Below are positions 1-11,189 of a stretch of DNA of 64,000 bases, one piece after another. The notes under the pieces were generated by a model, which was given only the letters and a program-made list of their open reading frames with translations, made no database searches and had not been told where the DNA came from. Where the stretch lies: assembly GCA_948567375.1 (NCBI GenBank), contig OX419755.1, positions 1,679,001 to 1,743,000 of the forward strand, written 5' to 3'. The DNA is from Lunularia cruciata. Taxonomy: Eukaryota; Streptophyta; Marchantiopsida; Lunulariales; Lunulariaceae. Each line of letters begins with the position of its first letter. The first letter of the stretch is position 1. Position numbers and translations under genes: made by a program.

Positions 1-1635
1 TAAGCTTTGGATGTGAACACCATGGTTCTAGACAAACAAGAGTGCTAAGTTTCTACAATGCCGCTACTATGAGTACCTTGCTTCACTCTGAGTGTTGGAA
101 ACCACAACATGTGCAACCCAAAAACAACTTGCAATAACTCTCTTAGTTTGCAATGAAGTGCAAGACACTACTTGATCAACTAAGAAGACAAAAAAAAATT
201 TGAAAAGTGCAATTGCTTGCAATGTGCCTCAATTTATAGTCCAACTTCTAGGTCAATCCCCAACCTTTGGCAATTACAGAGTAGGTAGGAACTTGATGTT
301 ACACAAGCAAAGCCCTCTACATGTTGCCCATGGTGAAAATTCACCCTCCCATGTGCCAAGGATTCTCCTCTTGTCACTTTCCTACGTGCCAAACTTGCAC
401 ACCAAGTGCTAAATGTTACCTTGAGTGTAACAGCCTTTGGTGGCATATTTTGGTTGAGTTGGTGGCACATTCAAACTATGGTGGCCCTTAACTATGAGTG
501 CCAAGGTGGCACTTGACACTCAGGTCTGTAAGTTCCATCCATTGGCACTCCAACTCCTGGAAGCACTCTAGATCATGTTACATCCCTCCAAGTCCTACTC
601 ATCCTTCAATCCTTTGGAGTTATCCTACACCACTGTAGGTATTGCTTCATCTTCTTTCTTGTGACATTCTTTCAAGTACCTTCTCCTCTTGAGGCACTTC
701 TTTTAATAATTAATTTTTTCTTGGTGACTTTTTAGCACTTAAGCCTGATTTGATCAACAAAATAAATCCTTTAAGAAATAGGAGCACCACAATTGGTCAT
801 GCTTCATCTTGCACAACTTGCATCAATGGATAGATGTTGTGATTGCATGAATGATTTTAGTATGAAAAAAGTCTCCAACAAGAAAAACTTCAAAAAATGG
901 TTCAATTATGGTACAAGAAAAACTTCAAAAATGCCAATGGACCTTACACCACCAACAAAGAAGAGAAGTAGAGTATTTGTTTCTAAATAAAGATAAGAAG
1001 ATGTAAGTTGAATTGCTTGGCTTGTGCAATTATGAAAAGAAAGAAGTCCTTAACATGATAGAGGCTCTACTTTGCATGTATAAAATGAATTTTTTCTTGA
1101 GGCAAAAAACATCTATCAAAAACCATAGAAGGTGATTGATTAATTGATTGCCCTACTTCTCAAAGCCAAACTATTGAGTGATGGATTTATGTTTGGGTTG
1201 AAGAACCATTTTGGTATGTGTGTTGCAAGTTAGACATCAGCTCATTGTCAAGAAGGACCTTTGACAATGCATCTAAAATACATGAAAGTTGATGCTATTA
1301 GTTGCTCATAAGAAAGAAGCTCTTATTCTAGAGGTTGGTGAGGAGGAGAAACCAAAACAAGATTATTATACTAATGTGGAGTAAAACTTATCATAGACTA
1401 TAAGTTATTGATACTTTTTATCTACTCTACATAATAATTTTTGTATGGAATAAAATTCATTTATATCTCATTAAAATATTAACTCATATTAATATTTATT
1501 ATATTCTATTATATTCTATTATTATATCATTATATTATATTTTCATACTAAAATCATTTAATATAAATGAATGATATAATGAATTAAATGATATAATATT
1601 AATATATAATTATATAATCTTAAAATATATCATTT

Positions 1636-1667
1636 AATCTTTGATAGATAGATATCTATCAAAGATT
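1636..1667. repeat. Perfect 14-bp inverted repeat (palindrome)
   Basis: Two 14-base arms, AATCTTTGATAGAT and its reverse complement, are separated by only four bases. It sits inside AT-rich DNA. It may simply be AT-rich palindrome formation; I see no gene next to it. Confidence 0.7.
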
Positions 1668-1756
1668 ACTTTATTAACGAATGATGTTGTAGTTAGAAAT
1701 GTGTAGAGATATGTCCAAAATGTCTTTGTCCTCTCTCTTATTCTAGTCCTTTTTTG

Positions 1757-1807
1757 GTATATATATATATATTTATTTATTTATATTTATATTTATATTT
1801 ATTTATT
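1757..1807. repeat. TA / TTTA microsatellite
   Basis: A run of TA dinucleotides passes into TTTA and TTTATA repeats. Simple-sequence repeat with no further function visible. Confidence 0.85.
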
Positions 1808-3702
1808 GTTGATGCAAGTGTATTTGATGAAAAGAAGGTTTTTGAGGCTTTGTATATTTTGAAGTAGTTGATTTTCTATCAGTTTCCTTACAACTATAAA
1901 TTTAACTGTTTTTCTTATCTATTAATACAAAATTAACACACACACAAAAGTTCATGTTTTACAACTATGAATGGTGAGTGAGTTCTTGGTTAATGTGAGC
2001 AATTATTCATTATTGAAACTCTCATGATTGTAGAAACAACCGTACACAAACATGTCCATACACACTAATATCGGTTCAAATACTTGAAAAAGCCAAAATA
2101 TTTTTCCTAACTCATTTCGCAGATTTTATAAACGTATTGTAACCATGTGTCATCTTTACATAATTATCAGACCATGTTGTGCTCCATCCTTTAACCACCA
2201 TTTCATATTTAATTCTCTAGAAAACATGCTCCTATAAGAGCATCAAATATTCTTTGATAATATATTTTGGTACTTCACATTTTCTATGATTTATTCTCTC
2301 TATCCTTGTTTTTCTTCTTTTGCCTTTGTGTCCTATTGTATGATATAAACTCTGACATCATTTGGATGAGCATCTCAAGAAACATCAAATAAACATTTAG
2401 TACCATTATACAATATGGCTTTAAACCTAAAGAAGATAAAATCACTTAGCTCAAATCTCAAAGGACAAAGACTATCTTAAGGCAATTTACTTCCTATATC
2501 ATCAAATTCTCCCACTATAGCATCTAAGCTATCCAAATACTTTGCAATTTAAAGCTAATTCTTCAATGTATTTTGATCCAAGTTTGAGTTTTTTTATTTG
2601 TGCTTATATCTTCTTAAATTGTGAATCAAGCTATCCATCTTCTTACTCTCCTCTATCTTATTAATCATAGTTCCAAATTTGAAAAGGAAACTTGCACATT
2701 GCATTTATATTCAGTACACACTAGATGTGCACTTTTATTTTGCATGTATTTACCCAAGGAAAGAATCTCTATCAAAGATAGGAGTATCTTGAATCCCATC
2801 CTTCCAAAGTGAAAAATCTGCCCTTGTACAACACAAAAAACAAAAGAGTAAGAGCAAGATCCATAGAATGCATTAATCAATTCATACTAGTGCATATCCA
2901 ACTTTATTTGCAACTTAACTAACAATTCTATAAGCTCAAAATTGCTCATCTCTCAATATTGTGCTATGCTTGACTTAGAATTTTAATCCAAAATGTGCTT
3001 TAAATTATTATTCTACCTCCCTTATTGCTATTGCATTCACTGCACTCTATAATACTCTTTACTTTCTCTTATGGCTAGTGCATTCACTTCTGGAGCCTAA
3101 AAGTTCTCTTTAATGCTTGTTTACTTTACAATCAATGAAATAATGATACAAGTGCTACTACTCAATTCAAACCATTATACTTGTGTAGGCATTAATTAAT
3201 AGAGCAGCAACATGCAAATCTACCTCATTGGAACTGTATATTGATCTAAACTATCCATTTTGTGAGTTTATTCTTTTAATGAAATTTGATGACATATGCA
3301 AATTAAATCACTCTATGAAAACCTTATAGACTGAAGCTGATTCCCAAAATTAGACTCTACAATTGTATATACAAACACAAAAGGAAACTCAAATAAGGAT
3401 GACCAAAAGTCTGAGTGCTGAAACATATCACTATAAATAGCAACCAAAAAGATACACACACTATATAGATACAACTTCAAAGGCCTTTCAAGAGAAGCAC
3501 AAAAGTTCTAAAGATAATTATGGAGATTTTCCCAAACTCTCAAGGTGAGGGGATTTGAATTAAAATGGGCAGAAGCTCTTTACTTCCAAACTTACTTTAC
3601 TTCTCACTATACCTTTAGGTAAATAAGCAGAGACCGTAATGTATCTAACTTTTAGGTGATTGAACTTTGGAGAGTCAAAGAACTTGTAGAGTATCCATTG
3701 CA

Positions 3703-4375
3703 TATACTTGGTCTGAGATGGTCAAGTGATAGTGGTTCTTGTGGTTACATACACTACTCGTGATGCAGTTTTGGAGGGATTACTCATCCTCATGGATGGA
3801 CGGAGAGCGGAGCAACAACATGCAAGGTCTCCAAGTATAGGGATATGCAGCAAGGTCACCTCTTTGTACCTCTAGCCTTGGAGTTATATGGAACAATGGA
3901 CACGACATTCAACACATTTGTCAAGGAGTGCATGAGAGCTTATCATATTAGAGGCCAGGGGTACCACTCTCACTCTCATACTTTGTAGCATACTTTAGAC
4001 AATGTGCGTCCATTGCTCTACAAAGAGCATTGGCTAGTGCAATCCAAGGGAAAGCAATCGCTCTAGGTGATGTTTCTTCGCATATTCCATTAGTTTGTAG
4101 ACCTTATGTTTGCATAGCTTGGATATTTTAGGTGCAATAGTGCAGATTTCTCATACTGGTACGATTGGGCCTAGCCCCATTTTCCCTCTTTGTCTCTCCC
4201 TTGTGGGAGCCTGCCTCCATTTTCACTCTTTTGTCTCTCCCTTTTGGGGCCTAGCTCCATTTTCCCTCTTTTGTCTCGCCCTTGTGGGGCTTAGCTCCAT
4301 TTTCCCTCTTTGTCTCTCCCTTGAAGGATCTTCCATCTTCCCATCCTTCATGTGTTCTATGTGATCCCCTTTTTC
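3703..4375 (+). mobile_element. 5'-truncated LINE copy (C-terminus and 3' tail)
   Basis: This segment aligns by eye with the last ~600 bases of the long LINE copy that ends near 50198. Shared landmarks are a stretch encoding QQGHLFVPLALELYG, a run of AFNTF-like residues, and the 3' tail (TAGCCCCATTTT, then TCTTCCCATCCTTCATGTG). Similarity starts abruptly near 3703, as expected for 5' truncation. The frame is broken by stops and shifts, so it is a dead copy. The tail holds four tandem 40-bp units (4169-4328), an expansion not seen in the parent copy. I found no convincing target-site duplication. Confidence 0.75.
4169..4328 (+). repeat. Four tandem 40-bp units in the LINE tail
   Basis: Four successive units start at 4169, 4209, 4249 and 4289. 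Each reads GCCTAGCTCCATTTT-like and then a CTCTTTTGTCTCTCCCTTG-like pyrimidine stretch. The parent LINE near 50100 has one such unit, so this is a local expansion, probably by slippage or template jumping. Confidence 0.85.
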
Positions 4376-4893
4376 TCATTCAGATGTCAACTTTGTTATG
4401 GTCTGCTGTTGATCGTCGTTTGCTTTCAATGGCCATCTTAGAGATTTATGCCAATGTGAACGCGCAAATTATCTATTCATAGCGACTTTCGTATAGTCAT
4501 TGTTCAAACTTTTGGCGCGTCGAGAACATAATTTCTACACTTTTAAGCACCACGATCCTCGATCAAAAAAGTTTTGGTCCTGAGTTTCTCGTTGCGACTG
4601 GTAACCTCGTTAAGGTTTGGTTTTACGTTCATTGCGTCTTAGTTTCGTCATAACCGTTACCACAACCAGCCACGAGTTGAAGGACAAGAGAAAGAGCCAA
4701 AGCATTATGTACTTTGTGGATAATTCTGATGTAGAAGGGAAGAGAAAATTAGCTTCACAGTCAAACCAGCCGCTCGTCAGTTTTCGTTCCAAGTATGATA
4801 AGTGAAGAAAACCAGCACATCTCCCTGTATCAAGCGACAAAGATATAAAATTCAATCTTGAAAGAGGTGATTTGAATCGGTAGGATTATACAT

Positions 4894-5000
4894 CATGGGA
4901 ACATAGGAAAGAAGCGACCGCGTAGAAAAAGCGAAGGATGGGAAGACCCCATCAAGCCGTACAAGGGAGAGACAAAAAAAGGTAAACATGGGAACATAGG
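4894..5000 (-). mobile_element. 79-bp LINE-tail insertion with 14-bp target duplication
   Basis: The direct repeat CATGGGAACATAGG occurs at 4894-4907 and again at 4987-5000. Between them (4908-4986) lies the LINE 3' tail in minus orientation: GCGACCGCGTAG, GGATGGGAAGACCCCATC, GGGAGAGACAAAAA. The insert stops just inside the GGTAAAATGGGG part of the tail, so it is truncated at its 5' end. A perfect 14-bp duplication around an insert this short is strong evidence of real integration. Confidence 0.9.
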
Positions 5001-5842
5001 TGCACTTTGTCTACTCTTCTGAACCCAACTATGGATGCTGGGCATAAGCATCCAAGGCCATGAACGCGTGGTACAGCAACTGGTTACTGACAAGAAGTTA
5101 GCTACTAGTTAGTCATAGTTCGCGGTACATACTCTAAACCAGATATTAGAGGCTCTCGAGTAAATTTGACCAAGGGAGCACCGACCATCAAAACTACATG
5201 CTTGAGGAAACAAAAGACATTAGGCATCTGCAACGGACCCAACATCTGATCAGCCAGAGGTAATACTAAGAGGAGGATACATAATGTAGAAGGAAAGAAT
5301 GAGGATAAACGACTGCTCTTATTCATATAGACCACTATGTAAATTTCATTGCGCTGAGGACCCTAAGAAAGATCTGTTCTGCTCTATACATACCCGACAG
5401 AAGGGCAAAAATCAAGTAAAATTGATTATCTCACGACAACTGATTTTCTTCTACAGAGTACAGAGAACTCCACTACAAGCACGAGTTATTGCTCCGTGCG
5501 AATCGAGCACATTGGATATCGTATCCGCTTCACACAAGACCGTCCCTATATTGTATTAATAACCTATCTATAATGTTCTACAATTGACTGCAATCTACAG
5601 AATAACCAAGCTTTGGTGCGTGACCGCATTGCGGCCATGGGCGGATGCTTCACCGTACAGAAACTTCTGAAAGGCATTCTTCTGGTCCTTCCGAATATTT
5701 ACATCAAACGGGAAGCGGTCGTTGCTGAATGGCGTCAAAATTGTGAATCATAACAGAACCGAGTTGAGTGCTCTTTGTAATGTAACATGACCGGATGTTC
5801 GGCCTTCCTCAAGTGGACGTCATGCATTTACGTCGAGTGTCC
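5001..5842. other. Intergenic DNA downstream of SAUR gene 1
   Basis: About 840 bases with more even base composition than the flanks. It probably includes the 3' untranslated region and terminator of the minus-strand SAUR gene. No motif or open frame here is convincing. Confidence 0.5.
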
Positions 5843-6532
5843 TCAGGACTCATCCGCAACATTTTCGGCAGAATAGAGGTCCTCATCAACTGCTCTAATA
5901 ACCTCCATAAACAATGCCGGATCGCAAACTATAGCGACTCCTCTTTTCACAGAGTAGTCTTCACCGAACTCGTCTTCGGAACATTTCAGTAGAACTTGGA
6001 GAAGCGGATGCGTCAGGAGTTTCCTACTTATCACATACTTCACACTGAGCTCACTCCGTATTCCTACATACACGGTGAGGTACTTGCTTGATTTTCCAAA
6101 AGGTACCTTTTCGAGAAGTACTGGTTTCCTGCCCTTGCGTTTCCCTGGGCCGCGTGTCAGTCTCTTGAGCTGGGAATGTGGGGACACGGATTTGTTCGAA
6201 CATGCACCAGAACTTGAGCTGTCACGGGAAGATAGATCAGAAACGCCCGAATGAGAACTTGCCTCACATTGAAGACCATCGCTGGTAGATTTATCTGAAC
6301 ATGCACCGAGAACAGAACTTGTCTCGCAAAGAGGACCATCTCCCGACGGATTTTCAGAACATGCACTTCCACTAGGCGACTGCAATGTACAGCGTGACAC
6401 AAACGACCAAGAAAAATTGCTCCCTCGTGATTTCTCAGCATTGTCCTCCGCCAGTGTACCGTGGTTGTTCATCCTACTCTGAACTAGTGTTAGCATGGTT
6501 TCTCCCAGTCCTAATCCCAGGCACACGTCCAT
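5843..6532 (-). CDS. SAUR-family auxin-responsive protein with Ser-rich N-terminal extension (gene 1)
   Basis: Encodes 229 residues without an intron, as is usual for SAUR genes. The C-terminal SAUR domain spans residues ~142-215, with KVPFGKSSKYLTVYVG, HPLLQVLLKCSEDEFG and a final CDPALFMEVIRAVD helix. The N-terminal 140 residues are unusual for the family: a Ser/Cys/Asp-rich linker (~36-118) with three imperfect ACS-[EDN]-[NK] repeats near residues 57, 77 and 110, then a basic stretch (KRLTRGPGKRKGRK, 123-136) that could be a nuclear signal. SAURs of flowering plants are known to bind and inhibit PP2C.D phosphatases at the plasma membrane and so promote cell expansion; that role is inferred here. 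The start could instead be Met13 (coding base 6496), because gene 2 begins in a matching MxTLxxSR context. It has a paralogue at 61380-62021 on the same strand. Confidence 0.88.
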   Translation of the reverse strand: MDVCLGLGLGETMLTLVQSRMNNHGTLAEDNAEKSRGSNFSWSFVSRCTLQSPSGSACSENPSGDGPLCETSSVLGACSDKSTSDGLQCEASSHSGVSDLSSRDSSSSGACSNKSVSPHSQLKRLTRGPGKRKGRKPVLLEKVPFGKSSKYLTVYVGIRSELSVKYVISRKLLTHPLLQVLLKCSEDEFGEDYSVKRGVAIVCDPALFMEVIRAVDEDLYSAENVADES

Positions 6533-8073
6533 ACAGTCCGATATTGCTATCGATGAAAGGCAATCAAACTTCTTCTTCTGTCCGTGTAGTTTCAGATTTC
6601 TAGAGTAATTGCCACAAGTCGGTCCTCAGCTCCCTCAGTTCACGAAAAAGAAAAGTTGAAGAGCGGTGGGTTTTGGTGGGACACACCCTTTAGACTCTGC
6701 TTACGCTACACTCTATCCGCCTCTCGGTTTTGTACCCGGTTCTGGATTGGGGAGGTCAGCTTTGTCGGGATTGCACACACACGCTCGGGACGAGAAACGT
6801 GGCCGTGTCATTACGTATCATAGAATACCGAAGCCTGAGACCACAGAGCTCAGGTGCTTCTGCGTGGCGTCGCTTAGCCAAGCCTCTCAGATCCTCACGG
6901 ACCTACCGTAGTTAAGCAACACGACAATTCACAACTTTGCGTTCACCTAAGGGCTAAGGGTAGGCTAGGGTAAGGTACGATTCTGGTCAGTCTTCGCACA
7001 AGCTTGTGAGTGCCGTCTATTTCTATTGTTTGGAACACGTCTGGTGATAAAGGAGGTTAGGGGTCACTTCGTCGCCGAGGACAACTCCATTGCAAATATT
7101 TTGATTGCGAGTTTCACTCTTTTTACAGTGGTTAGGTTTCCCACTTAATTGGTAAAATTCTAAACTAAATTAGTAATGGAAGGTTGTTCTGGGGAATACG
7201 AGACCGTAGAGTGCACATAGTGTAAATAACCCTAAACAGAACCCTAAACATGTATCGATTCATACATTGAGTAAATAAGTGGTAGACATAGATCATCGGT
7301 TGAATATATAGTGATGAATATGAGTTTAATAAATGTAATAAAATCTCATCTCTTAAATAATATCATGGAACAAATATCAATTAGATTGAATCAATTTTAT
7401 CATTAATAGATCCATGACTTGACATCCGAGTAGTTGGATGCTAAGGAATACACATTTTGCAATCGGACTCGGGTGCATTTATGGCACAGCAAAATTTCCT
7501 TATCGTTTCAAGTAACCATTATTGAGTTTCAATGGCGTGTTTACGGGTCCGTCCGCCATTTAACATTTATGGTATTATGCTGATTCCATAAAATTTTGTG
7601 CGTCCTTTGTCCATAGGCCATATTTCACAGCCTTCTGTCCGGCAAAATCATACAAATTTGCAAATCTTCCGTTAGAATTCTGAATCGTTCATACCATACT
7701 TCATTGCTCTTATCATTTCATGCTGAATCTAATTTTATTCGGTGCACTTAGACGTGATAAGTCTGGTTTCGAATATAGCGTTAACTACTGTACTTTCATT
7801 CCAAAAAAATTGAATCGGAAACCCCTGTTGTCAAACGACCGTATCAACTAGTGGTGCTGCAAACTTTCTACTCACTCTAAATCGTGCTTATTCGCTTTTG
7901 ATCATGAGGCGATAAGTTGGCGCATCTTATTATCACTCTTTGTGGTCGGTCAGTCTTCGCTTCACTCACATGTTTTGAATGTATAAAAAGGGTATTCCAA
8001 AGGAAAGTGAAAGGAATACAACGCGCAAATACGTTCAAAAGGAGAAAGGAGCACAAGGCTAGACCTTCCCGAT
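6533..8073. other. Upstream region of SAUR gene 1
   Basis: Gene-free sequence upstream of the minus-strand SAUR gene, presumably holding its promoter and 5' leader. I did not find a clear TATA box or a canonical TGTCTC auxin-response element near the start. The overlapping plus-strand open frames at 6666-6915 match nothing I recognise. Confidence 0.5.
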
Positions 8074-8233
8074 AGGCACTGAAAGACAAAGACAGACACA
8101 AACCCATAAAAGAGAAAGAGGAAAAAAGAAGTGCATTAACACCCATGAAATTAAGGCACTGAAAGACAAAGACAGACACAAACCCATAAAAGAGAAAGAG
8201 GAAAAAAGAAGTGCATTAACACCCATGAAATTA
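8074..8233. repeat. Tandem duplication, 2 x 80 bp
   Basis: Two adjacent, almost identical 80-bp units (8074-8153 and 8154-8233), each starting AGGCACTGAAAGACAAAGAC and rich in purines. Near identity implies a recent duplication. It creates two overlapping repetitive open frames that I do not regard as genes. Confidence 0.92.
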
Positions 8234-10717
8234 AGGGAGTGTAGTCTACTCTTGAACAGCATGGTAGAGTTCCTTCAATGGTATATCCAGTAAACGGAGA
8301 GGAGTACTCTAGTCATGTTGGGTGTGCCCACCGCCGCCACCCATCTGTGAAGACCCAATGTCTGAACATGTGACTAAGATACACCGTTGGTAACATGATG
8401 TGAGCATGGCTAGAGAGACAATCAATTCCATTCTTTGCTTCAATGCCTTGAGGAGATCATTGAAGTAGTGATGAAGGCACCTAAAAAATCTAAATTGCCA
8501 AAGGGACAAAGGTATTGGAGGAAACCCATAGTGCATAGTTGTGTTCCTTGTCCCTAAAGGCAATGATTGTTGTTGCTCCTGCTTGTGCCTACTCATGCTA
8601 ATGACTCAGCTCTTAGAGGGTTCGCCACCACCACATCATGGAAGGTGGCGACCATCTGTGAAAGTTAACAATATCTACTTGTGACTAATGACTCAGCTCT
8701 TAGAGGGTTCGCCACCACCACATCATGGAAGGTGGCGACCATCTGTGAAAGTTAACAATATCTACTTGTGAAAGTTAACAATATCTACTTGCACTCAACA
8801 AATAGGTGGTCTTGGTTGATCCAACCATTGCTCAATCTAAACTTGGGCCCATGTAGCTCGTAAGATCTAAGCAATTGTATCACAAAGAGCATCATGGATT
8901 TTGGTGGACTCTCCACCAATTGCACATCGTAAAAATTGTATCCCTTGTAAATCATATGGGAAACCACATGCACAATTGTCCAGAAGCACTATGAGCATTG
9001 GATGTAAGAGACCCAACCTCTAGTGTAGTGTTGTGGTAAACTTCCTTAGAAGTAAATTGGAAGTTGTCAATCAAGGGTGAAGCTTGAAGCAAAGCTCCAA
9101 AGCCTTTCTCCTTCATAAGAGAATCTTGCTCCTATCAAGTAGAGGTGCATCAATGAGGATGCTAGTAAATATATGAGTGTGCATACGCTCCTTGAGATCC
9201 ACATGAATCTTCCTAAAGTCTAAGGATACAAGGTCAATAAGCTTGGGAGGTGATGTGCATGTTGTGCTTGAAAAATAATCCTAAGCCAATCAAAGAAAGA
9301 TATGATTGAAAAGTGTAAGTGCATGAATCCATTATTTTGATGGGTGCCAACAGAAAAGGATGCCCCTCATGTAAGAACCCATATGGTAAATGAGGGACCA
9401 TAAGGATCCAAGATCCAATATATGATGTTAATGTTGTGCACTCTTGCTCTATGAGGCTGTATCAACCCATGACTATGGGAAGAACTATGCTACCTACACC
9501 ACTCATCAGAGAGATATGAGAGCATGCAAGGCCGTAAGAGAGTGGAGAAAGTATGCTAAAAGGTGGGCATCAAACATCCTTGAGTGTGGTAGCAATGTCT
9601 CTATAAGAAAGAAAGTCTATGCCAAATATGAGGCCCTAGGGAAGTAAGACCGTGCAAGAATAGAATAACCACTTGGGTATTCTCCAACCGTGGTAAGAAA
9701 TAAATATGGGTTTTGGCTTGGACTAGGGTGTTTGAAATTAAAGGACTACAATAGTCTTCCTATCCCAAAGGAGACCCAAAAACTCTCAAACCAGCTAAGG
9801 GGAATTACAATCCTGGTGGGAAGTCAAGGCCTTCAAGTAGAGTGTGAAAGTAGACACCGCTTAAACTACATCTTCCAATGGGCCCACTATATGATTGTCA
9901 TCGAAGAGGGAAGGGAAAGACATGATGGAAAATCAACTGCCACCTATTGAAGAGTTGTGTAATATGTCATGACAAACAAAGGCTCTCCCAAGGGATCCCC
10001 TTACTATGTGCACTCCGTTGATATCAACTATGTGAACTCTTAAATAGTAGTATGGTGCCTATACAATAGAGGTGTCTCTATACCATAGAAAGTACAGACA
10101 AATGGTATCAAGGAAGGAATCTAATCTCCAACTCAACAAAGTGCACAAAACAATGTTTGACAAGAGATGGTATTGAAGGCATTAGAGACATCAACTTGGA
10201 CCACCACCAAATCTAGAGGAATATCCAAGGATGCTCAAATGCTTACAATCACTATCTTGCATCCCCCTTAGAGTAGCCATTGAAAACTAATGAGGAAACA
10301 ACTTGGACAAGAAAAATTGACACAAATATACACAAAGAGTATAAGAATCAAACACAAAAAAAACATCTCCAATGGCAATGTGATGCACACTTGAAGTCTC
10401 CTTTGCAAGTGCTAAGAGATGAGAAGCACCAAAAGTACAAGTTTCTCCAATGTGCACTTGGCTTGAAGTAATGTGCTGACAAAAAAGCAAAGAGAAGAGG
10501 AAATCCTAAGTCTAGAGCATTTGGGGAGAGGTAATCCCATAGGTGCTCAAAAACTAGCCCGGATGGCCCACTTGTAGAGAAACACAAGGAGTAGAGTAAT
10601 GCATGGGCAAAGTAGGACTTTGTAAGCTATAACTCCTCATCTGGCTATTAATCATGGAGGAAAGATCAAAGATCCTCAATGGTAGATGGATGTAAGGTCT
10701 AGAAAGTAGATAGAGTG
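8234..10717. other. Unrecognised stretch between tandem repeats and chromovirus
   Basis: Apart from the 87-bp tandem duplication listed separately, I recognise nothing. Plus-strand frames at 9444-9647 (67 codons) and 9690-9950 (86 codons) lie close together and could be debris of one older coding sequence, but they show no domain I know. The stretch ends at the left LTR of the chromovirus. Confidence 0.5.
8598..8793. repeat. Tandem duplication, 2 x 87 bp plus partial third
   Basis: Units at 8598-8684 and 8685-8771 begin CTAATGACTCAGCTCTTAG and appear identical by eye. A further partial repeat of the last ~23 bases (GTGAAAGTTAACAATATCTAC) follows. The perfect match implies a young duplication. 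Confidence 0.92.
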
Positions 10718-11141
10718 TGTAAAAGATCAAGACCAAGGAGATAAATAGGAGAATGGAAGATCACATTGGCACACTTGAGTGTGGGAAACTCCAAATACCT
10801 AACATGAGCTTTGGCTCTCATATTTATAAGGAGCATACAAGGCTCTTGAAAAGCTTCTCAAGAAGTTTCCTTAACTCCTTTCTTGGAGTGCAAGCCAAGT
10901 TAACCACGAAGCTTCTCAAGAAGCTTCCTTCTTGAAGCCGTCTACTTGGCATGCAAGCTAAGCTGGTTGGAAACTTCTAGAAGCTTCCTTCTAGAAACTA
11001 CCTACTTGGGATGCAAGCTAAGCTAATGGGAAGCTTCCCAAGAAACTTCCTAGATACTTTTAGAATATTCTATGCTTATTTAGCCTATTCACTACTTTTT
11101 TAGCCTTTACTAACTTCATTGCTAAACTCCGTATTGTTACA
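10718..11141 (-). repeat. 3' LTR of the chromovirus (424 bp)
   Basis: On the minus strand it begins TGTAACAATACGGAG and ends GATCTTTTACA. It closely matches the 5' LTR at 16308-16735 and the inverted solo LTR at 12382-12807. The interior is built of imperfect ~65-bp subrepeats, each with paired AGCTTC/GAAGCT motifs, so the LTR is rich in HindIII-like AAGCTT palindromes. Confidence 0.92.
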
Positions 11142-11157
11142 TATTACCCCACCTCTA
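11142..11157 (-). other. Polypurine tract of the chromovirus
   Basis: On the minus strand the purine-rich AGAGGTGGGGTAAT lies directly before the 3' LTR start TGTAACA. This is where the plus-strand primer of an LTR retrotransposon is expected. Confidence 0.75.
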
Positions 11158-11189
11158 GTTGGTGATGTCTTTATTACCATTGAAGCTTC

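Larger units (their letters stand above)
1..3702. other. AT-rich stretch without a recognisable gene
   Basis: I see no supported gene here. Open frames are short (60-85 codons), overlap on both strands and match no family I recognise. The middle part (about 1380-1830) is very AT-rich, with a TA/TTTA microsatellite and a perfect short palindrome (listed separately). The stretch ends where similarity to the LINE copy begins. Confidence 0.6.

Noticed and set aside
6666-6920. Possible 5S rRNA-like or structured RNA near CCGTAGTTAAGCAACAC
   Set aside because: Only a few bases resemble 5S rRNA; the conserved internal promoter blocks are absent.
10880-11040. Regular AAGCTTC repeats resembling an array
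   Set aside because: They are LTR subrepeats of a retrotransposon, with no uniform spacers, so not a CRISPR array.
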